Assembly: GCF_038396675.1 (NCBI RefSeq)
Contig: NC_088926.1
Span: forward strand, 7,798,501-7,862,500
Direction of reading: 5' to 3'
Length of the DNA stretch: 64,000 nt
Origin: Hydra vulgaris
Lineage: Eukaryota; Cnidaria; Hydrozoa; Anthoathecata; Hydridae
A program made the position numbers and the translations under genes. Shown piece after piece: positions 45,974 through 57,898 of this stretch. The first letter of the stretch is position 1; every line of letters begins with the position of its first letter. A model generated the notes under the pieces. It ran no database searches. It had not been told where the DNA came from and worked only from the letters and a program-made list of their open reading frames with translations.

Positions 45974-48465
45974 ATCTGTGTAATTTGATCGATTTTCTAG
46001 TTATATAGTCGGTTATTATATAGTTAAACTGCAGCCGAATATAACAGGGGCATAAATCCAAAATAAGCAAAAATGTAGCTTGATCGTTTTTCCAGTGTGG
46101 TCTTCATATATATACACTCCTAGTCGGCGCTTACGGTGACATGTTTTTTTTTGTTCTCGTTTTGTTTTTGTTTTTACTTTTTTTATAATATTTTTATCAT
46201 ATTTATATACTTTTTTTAATTTTTATTTTCTTTTTCTTTTTATTTATATTTTTTATATTGATTTTTGCTATTTTTATTTATTTATTGTATATAATATTTC
46301 GTTTTTATTTTCATCAATTTGTAAAAACGATTAATTACAGTAATATAACCATATTTAAACCTTGCCGTAACCCTAACCTTATGTCTGACCTCGATGCTTA
46401 CCCAAACCAAACCCACAGTCGATGTAGCAGCACTCCGTTGCGAATCAGGCTATTTGATAGTTGATGTATGCAGTTTTCGTTCTCTATAAAATTTGCTTAC
46501 GGGGACAAAAGAATAACGGGAACACTAAAATGTCCCCGATAATGCTTTAAATCAATTTAAGCTGATGATAATGTTATCATCAGCTAAAGGTGATTTCTTT
46601 GCCACGACTCAACATTTGGTGTAACATCCCACGAATTCAGCAGTAAACCCATCAAAATTTATAATTCTTAATATTATTTGATCCATCCTTTTGTGTTGTG
46701 AACTGGATAACCTCAGATAAAAATGATATATCATCCAAAATATCATAAGCGCTAAGTCTCGTTAGAAATGTTTGTTTCTTAGACGCATTGCCATTTTAGA
46801 GTATTTTTTTTTTTTTGAAAAGTATTTGTACAATGCCGGGCAAGAAAACCAGACGGCACAAGCAACCCGCAAACTTCAAGCTGTCCATATTGGTCCCAAA
46901 ACTTATCCTTTTTTTAACATTACCATTTCTATGTCTTTGAAAATATTTGAAAGTTCTTTTTAAACTTTTATTTGATTGATGGAATGTTGCATACATTTTA
47001 ACAAAAAACATTTTGAAATGATTTATTTGCTTAATGTCATTTCTGGAATTATCCAAAGCATTATAATTGATGAAACAGTGCCGAATAATAATATTAAGAA
47101 AATCGTTGCGCCTGATTTATATCCGAGCATAGTATTTGCTCCATGGAGTAAAACTCTATAAATTTTTTTTTTTAATATTTCTTAGCCATTCCAAATAAGT
47201 TTTATGATTTGAGTAGTTGATTGTTAATTGTTTTTGCATTTTGAGCTATTAACTCTACAAAATCTATAATTAACTTCCGACTCCTAGATGTATTCTATTT
47301 TTAATTTGAAGTTTAATTTTTTTTTTCCGTATCAATAAGTGGTCTTTCTTTTTACTAAGTTACACAGTGTTAAATATCTTACATGTTGAATAAACCTCTT
47401 TCTTTTTTATTTAGTCGATGATTTAAAAACAGCATTAATTTTTGCAGATTTGTGTATTTTTAAAGACCATTTGATGAACTTTTGAATGAAAGTGTTCTCT
47501 CATTTTCTTCCTCAATGTTACCTGAATGACGAATTATGTCTTACCTGATGATTCAATATGACAGTTTTGCCATTCTTTTAAAATATTGAGTATTTCAAGT
47601 TATTTATGTTCAATGATTTAGTTCCTGTGCAATAAAAACATCCCATTTTTATCATTAGCAAAAGGCCATCATACTTTATTTTGAATGATGATAGTGCATT
47701 TTATTCTAACAATCAGGAAAATTGTTTCAAGGAATATCAAATGATTTTGATTGATTCAAAATATTTTAGGATCTAAACTTTGTGCTGCTTCATTTTTGTT
47801 TTATAAATAAAAAAAAATTTAATATTTCGATCACTTGAACTTAGTAATAGCTTAAATAATTAATTAAATTTATTGAACACCTGTGTGATAATATTTACAA
47901 AGTAAAAAAAAAAAGAAAACTTTTCCAATGATTTTCACCTTAAAAATATTTCTTCAAGAAATTTTTTTAAAATGTCTCTTTGCTCTTTGGCATTCCAGCA
48001 CTCTACAGCAAATCTGCGTTGCACAAGAGGTTTGCTTGTTCATTTATTGTCATATATACTCTCAAAGGGTTCATAAAGGTAAGCGTTTTTTCAGGCTGAC
48101 GCCCAAATGAAGTACTATAAGGACACATAATGACAATGTACTTTGAATTATCTCAATTGACGTTAATATTGATAATCCAGGTGCTTAGAGTTGCATTAAG
48201 TTACTCTCTGGTTTATCTCCATATTTTCTTGAAAAGTATTGTGAACTCATGAGCTCATGATGTATAATAACCTCATTTACATCAATAACACTGGGTAATA
48301 AACGGTTTCTGAGACATCGATGCTAATGATAACTTGAAAGCAACTTGCCCTAAAGATCTGATACTGGAGCTTCTTGACAAACCATAAAGAGAAGAGAGGC
48401 CCTAAATTTGTCATTATTTTAAAACCTAACTTAGAGGGATTACTATCAAACGCATTTGGCATTGT
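45974..48465. other. No confident gene; two small inverted repeats
   Basis: cggggaca (46500-46507) pairs with tgtccccg (46531-46538). agctgatgataa (46560-46571) pairs with ttatcatcagct (46574-46585). Several 60-codon frames here show no domain. Confidence 0.4.
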
Positions 48466-48469
48466 GACA

Positions 48470-48895
48470 ATTGCTTCCGTTGCTGAGGCCGTGTTGCCAC
48501 CTTAATAGTGTTACGTTGTCTGTAGTCTTGTTGTTGCATCACAGCATGAGACGCTCTGAAGTTGCTTTGAAACTTTTAAAGATATATAGATCTTTCACAG
48601 CCCAGTGCATGTTGTAGTATTCCAAATTATAGACCTCTTTGTCGGAGTATTGAACCCTTTACCGATCGATTATAGCTGGGCACAGGCTGTCAATAAATCG
48701 AGTTGACGTATCTGTGCCCTTGAAAATAGTAACATTATAGACGAGTTTTACCGAGTCCAGGACAATATTTTGGTTGTCGTATAGTATAGGGAACTAAATT
48801 AATGAATTGATTCCACCAGGATTGCAGTTAGGCACAATTTAGCTTTCGCCTCTGATCCCATGCTCTGTCATGACACTCCGAGAGGGAGAGGTGGA
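48470..48895 (-). pseudogene. Coding-like relic, unrecognised
   Basis: The minus strand, less AT-rich than its surroundings, gives SVMTEHGIRGES, NIVLDSVKLVYNVTIFKGTD, TSTRFIDSLCPAIIDR, RVQYSDKEVYNLEYYNMHWA and VKDLYIFKSFKATSERLML in one frame broken by only a few stops. Protein-like composition suggests an old coding sequence. I do not recognise it. Confidence 0.35.
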
Positions 48896-48899
48896 GAAA

Positions 48900-50685
48900 A
48901 AAACTATACAAGTTTGATAATGAAGCCATTTTTTTTAGAAATGTGTGTGATACTCGAGCGGATCAACTCTTATAAACTGTTAAAAAAATGAGTGATATTG
49001 TACCAATAGAGATTATTGGTGACAAAGTTATGATAAAAATGATGTGAAATGTAATGATTGAAAGATGATGGTGGAGACTCTGATACGCTGAAAAAAAACC
49101 CTGAAAGGCGTATCAATAATAACAATAACAACAAATAGGTACCGCTAAGCTTCAAAACGATCAATTTCAATAGTAAACCCTCAAAGTTTCAAGGAATTGT
49201 TATCAGATGAGAGTGGTTGCCAGGGAATATTGTAGAAGTAGATAGTCCATATGTCACAGAAAAAAGTTAAAGAGTGGCATGCCATGAATAAAGCAAAGAA
49301 TAATGCCATGAATAATCAATTGATCAGTTGATTGATGAATCAATGACAATCACAAGCGGAGTCGAAAACCAGTATATTATCAGATTATTAGCAGATTATC
49401 AGATCAAGTTAGAGATCTAAAATACATTGTCATATCGACAGTGAGCTTGACAAATAGAAAAGAGATTTTGATTAAGCTAAAGCAGACTTGGCTCAAGCAG
49501 AAAAAATCTCCAAATAACTCCTGATAAAAGCAAAAAGGACTGGAGAAATTAGCGTTGCAGCAGCACGTTTCGGCGTTTACTGCAAGAGATGCTGCAAACG
49601 CCATTCTAGAGCGTCTTGACGCAAAATTTAATGCGTTGGTGGCACAAAGCAAAGCGAAAAAATCAGAAATAAAAACGGTGAGTTGAATCAAAAAAGCGAA
49701 GAGTTTAACCTAAGGCAACAAAAGATTATTGAGAGCTTGAGAATATTTCTTGAAATGCGACCAACCAGGTTCGCAATAGAATTTATAGGATGAGGAATTT
49801 AATTTTAGCTGAGAGAATCCAAGCCATATTTTTTTAATATAGTAACTTGTTAAAAAGATGTTTCTTGGTTTAGAATTCATAATTACAGCATTCTCCGTTG
49901 GTTTATGGAAAGCCCTGAAGCGTCTCGAATATTTTTGAAGCCTGATGGTGGGAAGACGTCAGACAAGGTTTGTGGCAAACCAGATAAGGAAGACTATGGA
50001 AGCGCCGGTGACAAAAAAAAATTAAAAGCAATGGTGACAAAATGCCGACCAAGATAAGAAAGAAAAGGGTGTCCTCAGCCATTTTTTAAACGCACTCAGG
50101 AAGCTAGCAGCGAAAGCTGGTCAAATGATCCCTATACTCTGACAGGTGATCTAATGGATACTAAATTTACTTGTGTGTATCGTTACGGTCCATACCAATA
50201 ATTTATGATTGTTAGCGGTTATAGCCGGCGCTCTAATTATCAGGGTTAATGACAGGTGCAATGAGAAAAATTGAAGAAAATGCAAAAATAAAATAAAAAG
50301 TAATACAGGATCCGCAAAAAGGTACTTTTAGCTACGCCAACACAAGTCAAAAAAAGTTTTTCTGTGACAAAAATTATTTTGGCGTAACCAACGAATGTTA
50401 TAAAAATATTTCGTGATCAAAAAATTGCTGACAAAGAAATAGCCCTAAGAGAAACAATTTGTAAAAGTTTTATTGGAATTTATTGATTCAAATGAATTAG
50501 AATTAGTCAACGTAACTAAAGGTTTTGTTCTACAATCACATATAGACATCTCACATTGCCAAACTCTACATTTTAATTGCCAAAATCTACGTTTTAAAAT
50601 AATGACAAAGTATACATCTATTCTCTTTTACAAATGCATTGTTATTCCTCCTTTCTTATAAAATGTCATTGATCATTTACCACCA
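48900..50685. other. No confident gene
   Basis: A plus frame at about 49540-49690 (LERLDAKFNALVAQSKAKKS) is helical and charged, and 49900-50030 has another protein-like patch (KPDGGKTSDKVCGKPDKEDY); both are short and unrecognised. They may belong with the relic at 48470-48895 but lie on the opposite strand. Confidence 0.25.
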
Positions 50686-50689
50686 TAGA

Positions 50690-51745
50690 TTTCAATTGGA
50701 CTTGAAGGTCAGCTTCATAAAGAAAATGTAAATAATATGTAGATATAAGGCAAGGATTTTTACAATATCTCTGCAGAACATTTAAAACATGCCCAATGTG
50801 ACGCACTAACACAATGGTTAATAAAATTATTTCACTTTTCAGTTAATCACGGATGGACCCTTACATCAATGTCAACATCAACTATTATACATCTAGTTAA
50901 GTCCTACAAAAAATCACTTACCGATCCAAATAATTACCGCGGTTTCAGCTTTATTCCAATGTTTATTAAACTTTTAGAACACCTTATCTTACTCATACGT
51001 CCGGAGATAAAAGAAACTCACCAACTTCAATTTGGTTTTAATAATAAGAGTTCAACCCTCTATGCTGAATATGTTGTTATCGAAACAATTAAACATTATA
51101 ACCGCAACAATTAGCCTATTTATTTATGTTCACTACATGCTGAAAAGGCTTTTGACAGCTGCACTAGTATATTCTTTTTAATAAACTTAATTTTGACAAA
51201 AATCTACCTCTCCAAATAGTTAACACTATATCTTCTTTATACCATAGCGGCAGTACAGCTATCTCATACCTAGGTTTCAAATCAGTCTCATTTTATCTTA
51301 AGCAAGGAGTGAGACAAGGATCGATTCTGTCACTCTACCTATATAACATATACACTTAAAAACTACTCAAACAATAAAACATGATGATATTGTCTGTACT
51401 ACTATATATAGAAACTTGACTGGTATTGTAACTTATGGTGATGACATCATTCATTTCAGCTCTACTCTCTCGGGTCTAAAAAAACTTATTACAACATGGA
51501 ACATGTACAACATTTCAAGCAGCATAAAGCTTAATGCTGTCAAAAGGGAACTTTTACTCTCCAGAAAAAAACAAATAACAAACTGCGCAATACCCCTAGA
51601 CGACCATCAAATTATACCTCATGAGAAACTTAACCATCTCGGCTTTACTTGGGATACAAAAGAAATCAATTTTTGCTTCACTTAATAGAATGAATATTCA
51701 CAGAAGGGTATCAAACTTCCAGACAACGAAGCAAACTTTGATTCA
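50690..51745 (+). pseudogene. LINE reverse transcriptase relic
   Basis: Plus strand frames: KDFYNISAEHLKHAQCDALT, YKKSLTDPNNYRGFSFIPMF with TKLLEHL-type sequence, QLQFGFNNKSSTLYAEYVVI, a YLCSLHAEKAFDSC block (A motif, normally LDAEKAFD), KQGVRQGSILS, then TYGDDIIHFSSTLSGL (YxDD box present) and INCAIPLDD/LNHLGFTWD. This is an RT domain with at least five frame changes. It differs from the CR1-like LINE at 10.5 kb. An A/T-rich insertion (T run 51752-51774) ends it. Confidence 0.75.
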
Positions 51746-52010
51746 ATCTGGAATTTTTTTTTTTTTTTTTTTTTGTTCTTTATTACAATATTTATAATAC
51801 AGATACAAATAACATAAAAAAAGACAAGTTAACAAGCCAAGATATTGTTAAGAAATACAGAATAAAATATAAAAATTCTTTTTTAGAACAGCCCAAAAAT
51901 TTTTGTTTGATTTAACATTTGAACATTGAAATAGTTTATTATTTTAAGCTTAAATATGCGTAAATATGCTTAAACGTAAATATTATTTTAAGCTTAAATA
52001 TGACACTTTC

Positions 52011-52090
52011 ATCTTGAAGGTAATCTTGAAGGTGATCCTGAAGGTAATCTTAAAAGTAATCTTGAAGGTAATCTTGAAGGTAATCTTGAA
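52011..52090 (+). repeat. 12-bp minisatellite aatcttgaaggt
   Basis: Between six and seven units with single-base variants. Confidence 0.9.
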
Positions 52091-52142
52091 CCGTTTTTGC
52101 ATAATGAGCAGTTACGAGATTCAGCCGAAAAAAAAAATTTTT

Positions 52143-52855
52143 TTTGAGTGTGTTTGCAAATTTAATGACATTAATATCTTTTTAGGCACCCATTTCATTA
52201 TCTCCTATATTATCATCACCTACATCAAATTGGTATTAGAGCGAGTCTATTTTATTTTAAAATAATGGCTTTGATATGCCGCAAGATAAGATGGCCATGT
52301 ATACTAAATCATTTTTTCTTCCTTTTTAGCTTGATATTTGTTTTTCACACTGTGTGGCGTTTAATTGATAATACAATAGAAAATTTTACTTGTTACCGGT
52401 TAGTCTAAATAACTATATATTCAAGCAAGTTTAAAAAAAGAATTCCACTAAAACTTATAAAAAAATTCAAAAAAATAAAACTGTAAAAATAATCTGTAAT
52501 TTTATATTTTTATCTTTATGTTAAAAATATTGGATCAACAATCAAATTTGTTTCACTTTTTTGGAGGACTTTTATTTCTCATTAAAATCAGTTTTATGGG
52601 AGCAACAATTAAAATGGCGATTGCTGCAACACCCCAAATAATTGCACCAACAAGCATCATTTTTGGCATTATACCTGCAGAAAATGAGAAGTCTTTCTCG
52701 ATATCTGGAATGCTAAACACTTTTAAATTCATTAACAAAAACGGTGGCATCATACACAAGTAATAACAACTACACAAGTAATAACAAGTGAAACAAAACA
52801 TCCGGTTACACAACGAGGTGCCACACAATGACAGTCGTATTTTTCAGGGTCAGTT
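52143..52855 (-). repeat. Left arm of 0.7-kb imperfect palindrome
   Basis: Inverted copy of about 54117-54793, covering the last 99 codons of the membrane-protein gene and about 400 bp of its 3' flank. Nearly identical by eye; the main difference is a tandem duplication of cacaagtaataacaact at about 52755-52787. Confidence 0.85.
52553..52855 (-). pseudogene. 3' fragment of membrane-protein gene, copy C
   Basis: Minus strand repeats the C-terminal 60-plus codons of copies A and B (PPFLLMNLKVFSIPDIEKDF to RNKSPPKK). The duplication at about 52755-52787 breaks the frame upstream, and homology stops at about 52855, beside a (TA)n tract. No start; pseudogene. Confidence 0.85.
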
Positions 52856-52889
52856 TATCCTAGATATATATCAGTTTGATATATATCTA

Positions 52890-52891
<2 letters not shown>

Positions 52892-52965
<74 letters not shown>
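52892..52965. repeat. (TA)n tract
   Basis: Preceded by a palindrome (cctagatatatatcag and its mirror, 52859-52891). Followed by gtatatattatacatga, the same sequence that follows the (TA)n at 54799-54910. Confidence 0.9.
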
Positions 52966-52967
<2 letters not shown>

Positions 52968-53089
52968 TATATTATACATGAGCATTCCATAGACTCCCTG
53001 CATACTCAACTTAACATACTGACGTTTAGACCTACAGACGTTCGCATAATATGTTCAATATTTCCGTGTTAAACATGTATGAGTGAACA

Positions 53090-53135
53090 CTACTACTACT
53101 ACTATTACTACTACTACTACTACTACTGGTACTAC
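53090..53135 (+). repeat. (ACT)n microsatellite
   Basis: About 14 act units with two interruptions. Confidence 0.85.
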
Positions 53136-53406
53136 TTACATAGAAATGTCAACGTTTCTCTGAAAATGAGAGTACTTCAACTAATAATACCCATTGAAAT
53201 TTATTTTTTCAGGAATATAAAGTTTACGCAATATAAATGAATATTTGAATTGTTTCTATTTCAAAGTATGAATTAACTTTTTTTTAAATAATTAAAAATA
53301 TATATTTTGTTTCGCGAATAAACATTATGCAAAAAATAAACTATTGTGAAAAATATGCTTAAAAAAAAAAATTTTAAAAGAAATAGAGAAACGTTTGCTT
53401 TTTTAA

Positions 53407-54381
53407 ATGGAATTAGATGTTAACCCTTTACTGTTAAAAAGATGGTTGAAATTATTTGTTTTCCGTTTAATTGTGCTTGGTGCTCATTATATTGCAGTTA
53501 TGGATGCTTTAAGCTCATTAAGTATATACTCAACGTATAAATCACAAAAATCATCAAGTACAAACGCGACAAACGATAAATCAAATAAATCAATTACAGA
53601 AGCAGTAATGAAAACATCAGATCCGTCTTTGTATTGCGACATGAAAACAATAATAACTGACGAAGTTTTGGATGCAAAGATGATGAATTTTAACATGAGT
53701 TTTTTTTTATTGTTGGGTTTTTACGGTTTTGCCGTCATCAACTTTTTAGTTAAAACATTTGTCAGTTTACGACTTGCTCTTTTTTCAATTGATCAAGAAT
53801 TAAACCCAATTGGACGTCCTTTGCCTACAACTTGGCATAAAGTACAGAACATGACATTTAACTTAGCTTCGTTTCCATGTGATATGGGAATAATGTCGTG
53901 CATTGTTGGCTTGTATGCCGTAAAAAGAGGAAAAGATGGTCTTGGATGTTGGCAATGCTTTAAAGATGAGAATTGTCTCACAGAAAAAGACTTTGAAAAA
54001 ATAACATTTATGAGCAGTTTAGCATTAAATATTAACTTTTTATTGGTTATCGCAATTGTGTTTTACAAAGGTTTTATATCATATTTTAGACAAACTGACC
54101 CTGAAAAATGCGACTGTCATTGTGTGGCACCTCGTTGTGTAACCGGATGTTTTGTTTCACTTGTTATTACTTGTGTAGTTATGATGCCACCGTTTTTGGT
54201 AATGAATTTAAAAGTGTTTAGCATTCCAGATATCGAGAAAGACTTCTCATTTTCTGCAGGTATAATGCCAAAAATGATGCTTGTTGGTGCAATTATTTGG
54301 GGTGTTGCAGCAATCGCCATTTTAATTGTTGCTCCCATAAAACTGATTTTAATGAGAAATAAAAGTCCTCCAAAAAAGTGA
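53407..54381 (+). CDS. Six-pass membrane protein of unknown family, copy B
   Basis: Intronless 324-residue frame. Hydrophobic segments near 14-34, 98-126, 148-172, 201-222, 246-268 and 288-312; Cys-rich loops at 181-190 and 235-248; basic C-terminus. Residues 96-324 differ from copy A (18898-19866) at only about three positions (N133/D, V253/I, S320/T), while many codons differ silently, which indicates selection on the protein. Residues 2-9 and 43-92 differ strongly; the latter is a Ser/Thr/Asn-rich loop with an NAT sequon. About 200 bp of upstream DNA also matches copy A. The 3' half is palindromic with copy C. Function unknown. Confidence 0.85.
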   Translation: MELDVNPLLLKRWLKLFVFRLIVLGAHYIAVMDALSSLSIYSTYKSQKSSSTNATNDKSNKSITEAVMKTSDPSLYCDMKTIITDEVLDAKMMNFNMSFFLLLGFYGFAVINFLVKTFVSLRLALFSIDQELNPIGRPLPTTWHKVQNMTFNLASFPCDMGIMSCIVGLYAVKRGKDGLGCWQCFKDENCLTEKDFEKITFMSSLALNINFLLVIAIVFYKGFISYFRQTDPEKCDCHCVAPRCVTGCFVSLVITCVVMMPPFLVMNLKVFSIPDIEKDFSFSAGIMPKMMLVGAIIWGVAAIAILIVAPIKLILMRNKSPPKK

Positions 54382-54793
54382 AACAAATTTGATTGTTGAT
54401 CCAATATTTTTAACATAAAGATAAAAATATAAAATTACAGATTATTTTTACAGTTTTATTTTTTTGATTTTTTTAATAAGTTTTAGTGGAATTCTTTTTT
54501 TAAACTTGTTTGAATATATAGTTATTTAGACTAACCGGTAACAAGTAAAATTTTCTATTGTATTATCAATTAAACGCCACACAGTGTGAAAAACAAATAT
54601 CAAGCTAAAGAGGAAGAAAAAATGATTTAGTTTACATGGCCATCTTATCTTGCGGGATATCATAGCCATTATTTTAAAATAAAATAGACTCGCTCTAATA
54701 CCAAATTGATGTAGGTGATGATAATATAGGAGATAATGAAACGGGTGCTTAAAAAGATATTAATGTCATTAAATTTGCAAACACCCTCAAAAA
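54117..54793 (+). repeat. Right arm of 0.7-kb imperfect palindrome
   Basis: Inverted partner of 52143-52855; includes the gene 3' end and flank, and stops at the (TA)n tract beginning about 54799. Confidence 0.85.
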
Positions 54794-54798
54794 ATTTT

Positions 54799-54912
<114 letters not shown>

Positions 54913-55147
54913 TATATTATACATGAACATATATTACACCCCTCTCATTTTGGGGGTCTGAAAGTTGTTGATAAATTTGAATATAGTTTACAATAGTAAA
55001 GTTAAAAATTTTACTAAATTAATGTGTCCTCACGTTTAATCAAGGGGGGGGGAGGGTAAATGTTTTAGAGTTTTTATTCCCAGGCCTCCCCCATCGCAAA
55101 TTTTTGCGAGGCCTCCCCATTTAGCATAGGTATAAACATACTTAAAT

Positions 55148-55280
<133 letters not shown>

Positions 55281-55899
55281 CAAATTCAGTTGCTTAGAGG
55301 TGAATTTAAACACACAAAATGGATGTTGGTAGAGAGGATATTGCACCAAACCACTAAGCTAACTAAAGATTTATTCATATAGAAAAACAAACCTTATTAT
55401 AATCTTTTCATACCGATTGTAATAAATTAACACTTTTTAATCGGGTACTTTAGATAAGTGCAACTATATTGCTTAGCAGCGTTGCATAGAAAATCCACTT
55501 AGATAACGTTTTGTACAAATATCTGTAAATGTAAATGTCATTACTACTGTTAACGGGAAAGTTGAGTTTGCGGATCATATGTATAAGTATCGTATATGTA
55601 TAATATAATCAAACTTTTAAATCTTTTTTTATTAAAAAAAGTCATTTTTGGTTACTAACTTTTTTTTTTTTTTTTTTGCAACTGTTTTGAATTTATGTAT
55701 TTATGCTATTGTCATTTTAAAAAATGGGCAATATTGAAAAACAAGAAAAATGTTTTATTATCCACCAAAACAGGTATTTATTACCAATAATTAACCAAAG
55801 ATACTTATAAAAAAACTTTGACACTACTTAACTAAAGATACTTATATAAAAACTAGAACTCTTTGGAGTAAAAAAAAAAAACTTACTTTGGATTGAAGA
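55281..55899. other. No gene seen
   Basis: AT-rich spacer without supported features. Confidence 0.5.
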
Positions 55900-56400
55900 T
55901 TACCCGGCTGAAAAACACATTACGTGTGGTGTGCCCCAAGGTTCAATCTTTGGTCCATTATTATTTTTGTTGTATATAAATTTTTTATACTTAGCATCAA
56001 ATACTTTAAATTTTACTTTGTTTGCTGACGACTCCTGACTACTTTAAATGTTAATTTCTATTCTATAAACCTAGTAAAGGTGATAAAGTTCCATGAAAAT
56101 TACACAATCTCCTAATCGATAATCGATAATCGATAATCGATAATCGATAAAGCATTAATTAAAAGGCAACGAATCGTTATTTTTATACACAATCCTATTC
56201 GATTTTCAATTAATAACTTTGTTGTTACAAGAACTAATTTCAAACTTAGCTCTTACAAAATATATGGAAATATTTTTCAAAAATTATTACAAAAAAGAAT
56301 GTTCAAAACATCTCTTTGGAACAGTTTAGGAAAGAATCTAAGAGTCTTTGATTTAAAATACCTCTTTAAAAAAGACTTTGATTTAAAATACCTCTTTTAA
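55900..56400 (+). pseudogene. LINE (CR1/Jockey-like) RT relic with internal deletion
   Basis: Plus strand: HITCGVPQGSIFGPLLFLLY, LYLASNTLNFTLFADDS (intact FADD box) directly followed by stops. After a (AATCGAT)n insertion come INNFVVTRTNFKLSSYKI and SLWNSL, the C-terminal block. About 170 codons between are missing. Closest in wording to the LINE at 10555-12943. Confidence 0.7.
56114..56150 (+). repeat. 7-bp tandem repeat aatcgat
   Basis: Five copies. Confidence 0.9.
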
Positions 56401-57435
56401 AATAAATATATAACTTATATAAGTTATCTAAAAAATAGTTACTGACATTACTTCTCTATTGTTGGAATTTTCAAAGTTCAAAACTCAAACTTTGTTGAGT
56501 CGAACCATTTTTTGCATTTTCTGCAAATTTGTTCGGATAACTTGAACATTATTTAAGGAAATATATTTTATATGGGAATTTTAGGTATCGATATAACCAA
56601 ATTATTTTTAAAAAAGAAGTCATTACGTATAAAACATAAATAACTGCAGTCTAATATTTTCTTTATTTTTTCGTTGTATTTAGATCTAAATAGATTAGGC
56701 CATTACTAGACGTAATAGATCATTGTTAGACGAAAAATAATGCTATAATAAAACTGTTAAAGAAAAATCACGATTAAAACCGTTAAAAAAACAATTATAG
56801 TTTAATAAATTTCTAAATAAAAGACTGGAATACATTAGACGCAATTTTATTACCAAATAATAAGAAAGTCATTGCGAGCTAATTTTAACTTAAATAACAA
56901 AATTAACTTTTTTTGAACGTTTTCTTTTAACTGTACTGCGTAAATACAAACCGTAACTTCTTTCCTTAAAACATTTTTCACGCTTTTATTAGTATAAAAG
57001 TGTAAAGTTAATGCATATACTTCTATATACATTAAATATATATATTTGTATATAAATATAATGTATATATCTATATACTGGATACTAGATAAATTTAATA
57101 TATATATGTACACACTCCAGAAAACATTCTTTAGCGGATCTATAGCAAACCTATATAAGCTTTTTGAGGGGACCGCTGTGATTTTGCTCATCGGTGACTT
57201 AGTAGACCATTAGTGGTATCCGCCAAAAGTAGCCGATGATTAGCCACTACTAACATATTGGAAAGTTATCAGCTTAGCATTTATAGCGACTGCCTCTAAG
57301 GATCCACTATGTAACCAATTAGCAAAACTCCAACAAACTGCTGAAAAAAAGTTTATATAGGTTCTCTGCAAACTCACTAAAACAGTGTTTACTGGGACTG
57401 CATATCATAGTATATAATTTAATGTATATACAATC
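56401..57435. other. No gene seen
   Basis: AT-rich spacer; a 113-codon minus frame at 56850-57191 is Ile/Tyr-rich and not credible. Confidence 0.45.
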
Positions 57436-57439
57436 AGTG

Positions 57440-57585
57440 AATAAAGAAAATATCGCCTTAAATCGAACTAATATCTCATATCAGTCCAAGTTCGGCTTAA
57501 CGGGAATTCGCTTTAGTCGAGTATTCGTTAGTCGAACCTTAACCTTGGTCCCTTGGAAGTTCGAGTTATCGGAAATTAACTGTAT
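57440..57585 (-). mobile_element. Possible pogo/Tigger-type terminus
   Basis: On the minus strand TA-CAGTTAATTTCCGATAAC, then TCGAACTTCCAAGGGACC, AAGGTTCGACTAACG and further TTCG-rich DNA. Terminal CAGT-TCCGATAA-TCGAACT-CCAAGGG next to TA looks like the end of a pogo/Tigger element. The second end is not visible. Confidence 0.3.
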
Positions 57586-57824
57586 TTTGTCCGTATAATT
57601 GATCACAGACAACCGGACGTCATTTGAAAAACCATATTTTAAACTACTGAACCACTTTCTTATCAAATTTTCATTTCAAGTTTACAAGCGTATGTATTGC
57701 AGTTTTTTTTATCTTGCAGTTAAATTATAGTTCGCAGTTTCTGTATCCGTATTTTCTGTTGTTCCGTTATTTGTTCCGCAAGGTCTTAAAGTAAAAGAAA
57801 ATGGAAGATATTGTACACAAAGAT

Positions 57825-57898
57825 ACTCAGTGAAAAACAACGCTTGTCCCACATGAGTTCTTATGTGGGTTCCATGTGAGATTTTTTATTCACTGGGT
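57825..57898. repeat. Small inverted repeat
   Basis: actcagtgaaaaa is mirrored by tttttattcactgggt; inside, cccacatgag...cttatgtggg forms a second stem. Confidence 0.4.

Noticed and set aside
45858..46070. ORF across the right end of the Sola-like element
   Set aside because: It lies mostly in the terminal inverted repeat and continues into flanking DNA; a chance frame.
46560..46585. Hammerhead ribozyme suggested by ctgatga and its mirror tcatcag
   Set aside because: It is a 12-bp palindrome only; no GAAA core and no stem II/III at the right spacing.
47928..48110. Small hydrophobic ORF as a gene
   Set aside because: No domain, no conserved start context, AT-rich surroundings.
53793..54416. 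Minus-strand ORFs inside membrane-protein copy B (and 18863-19162 in copy A)
   Set aside because: Antisense frames kept open by the constraint on the real gene; they are conserved between copies only because the sense sequence is.
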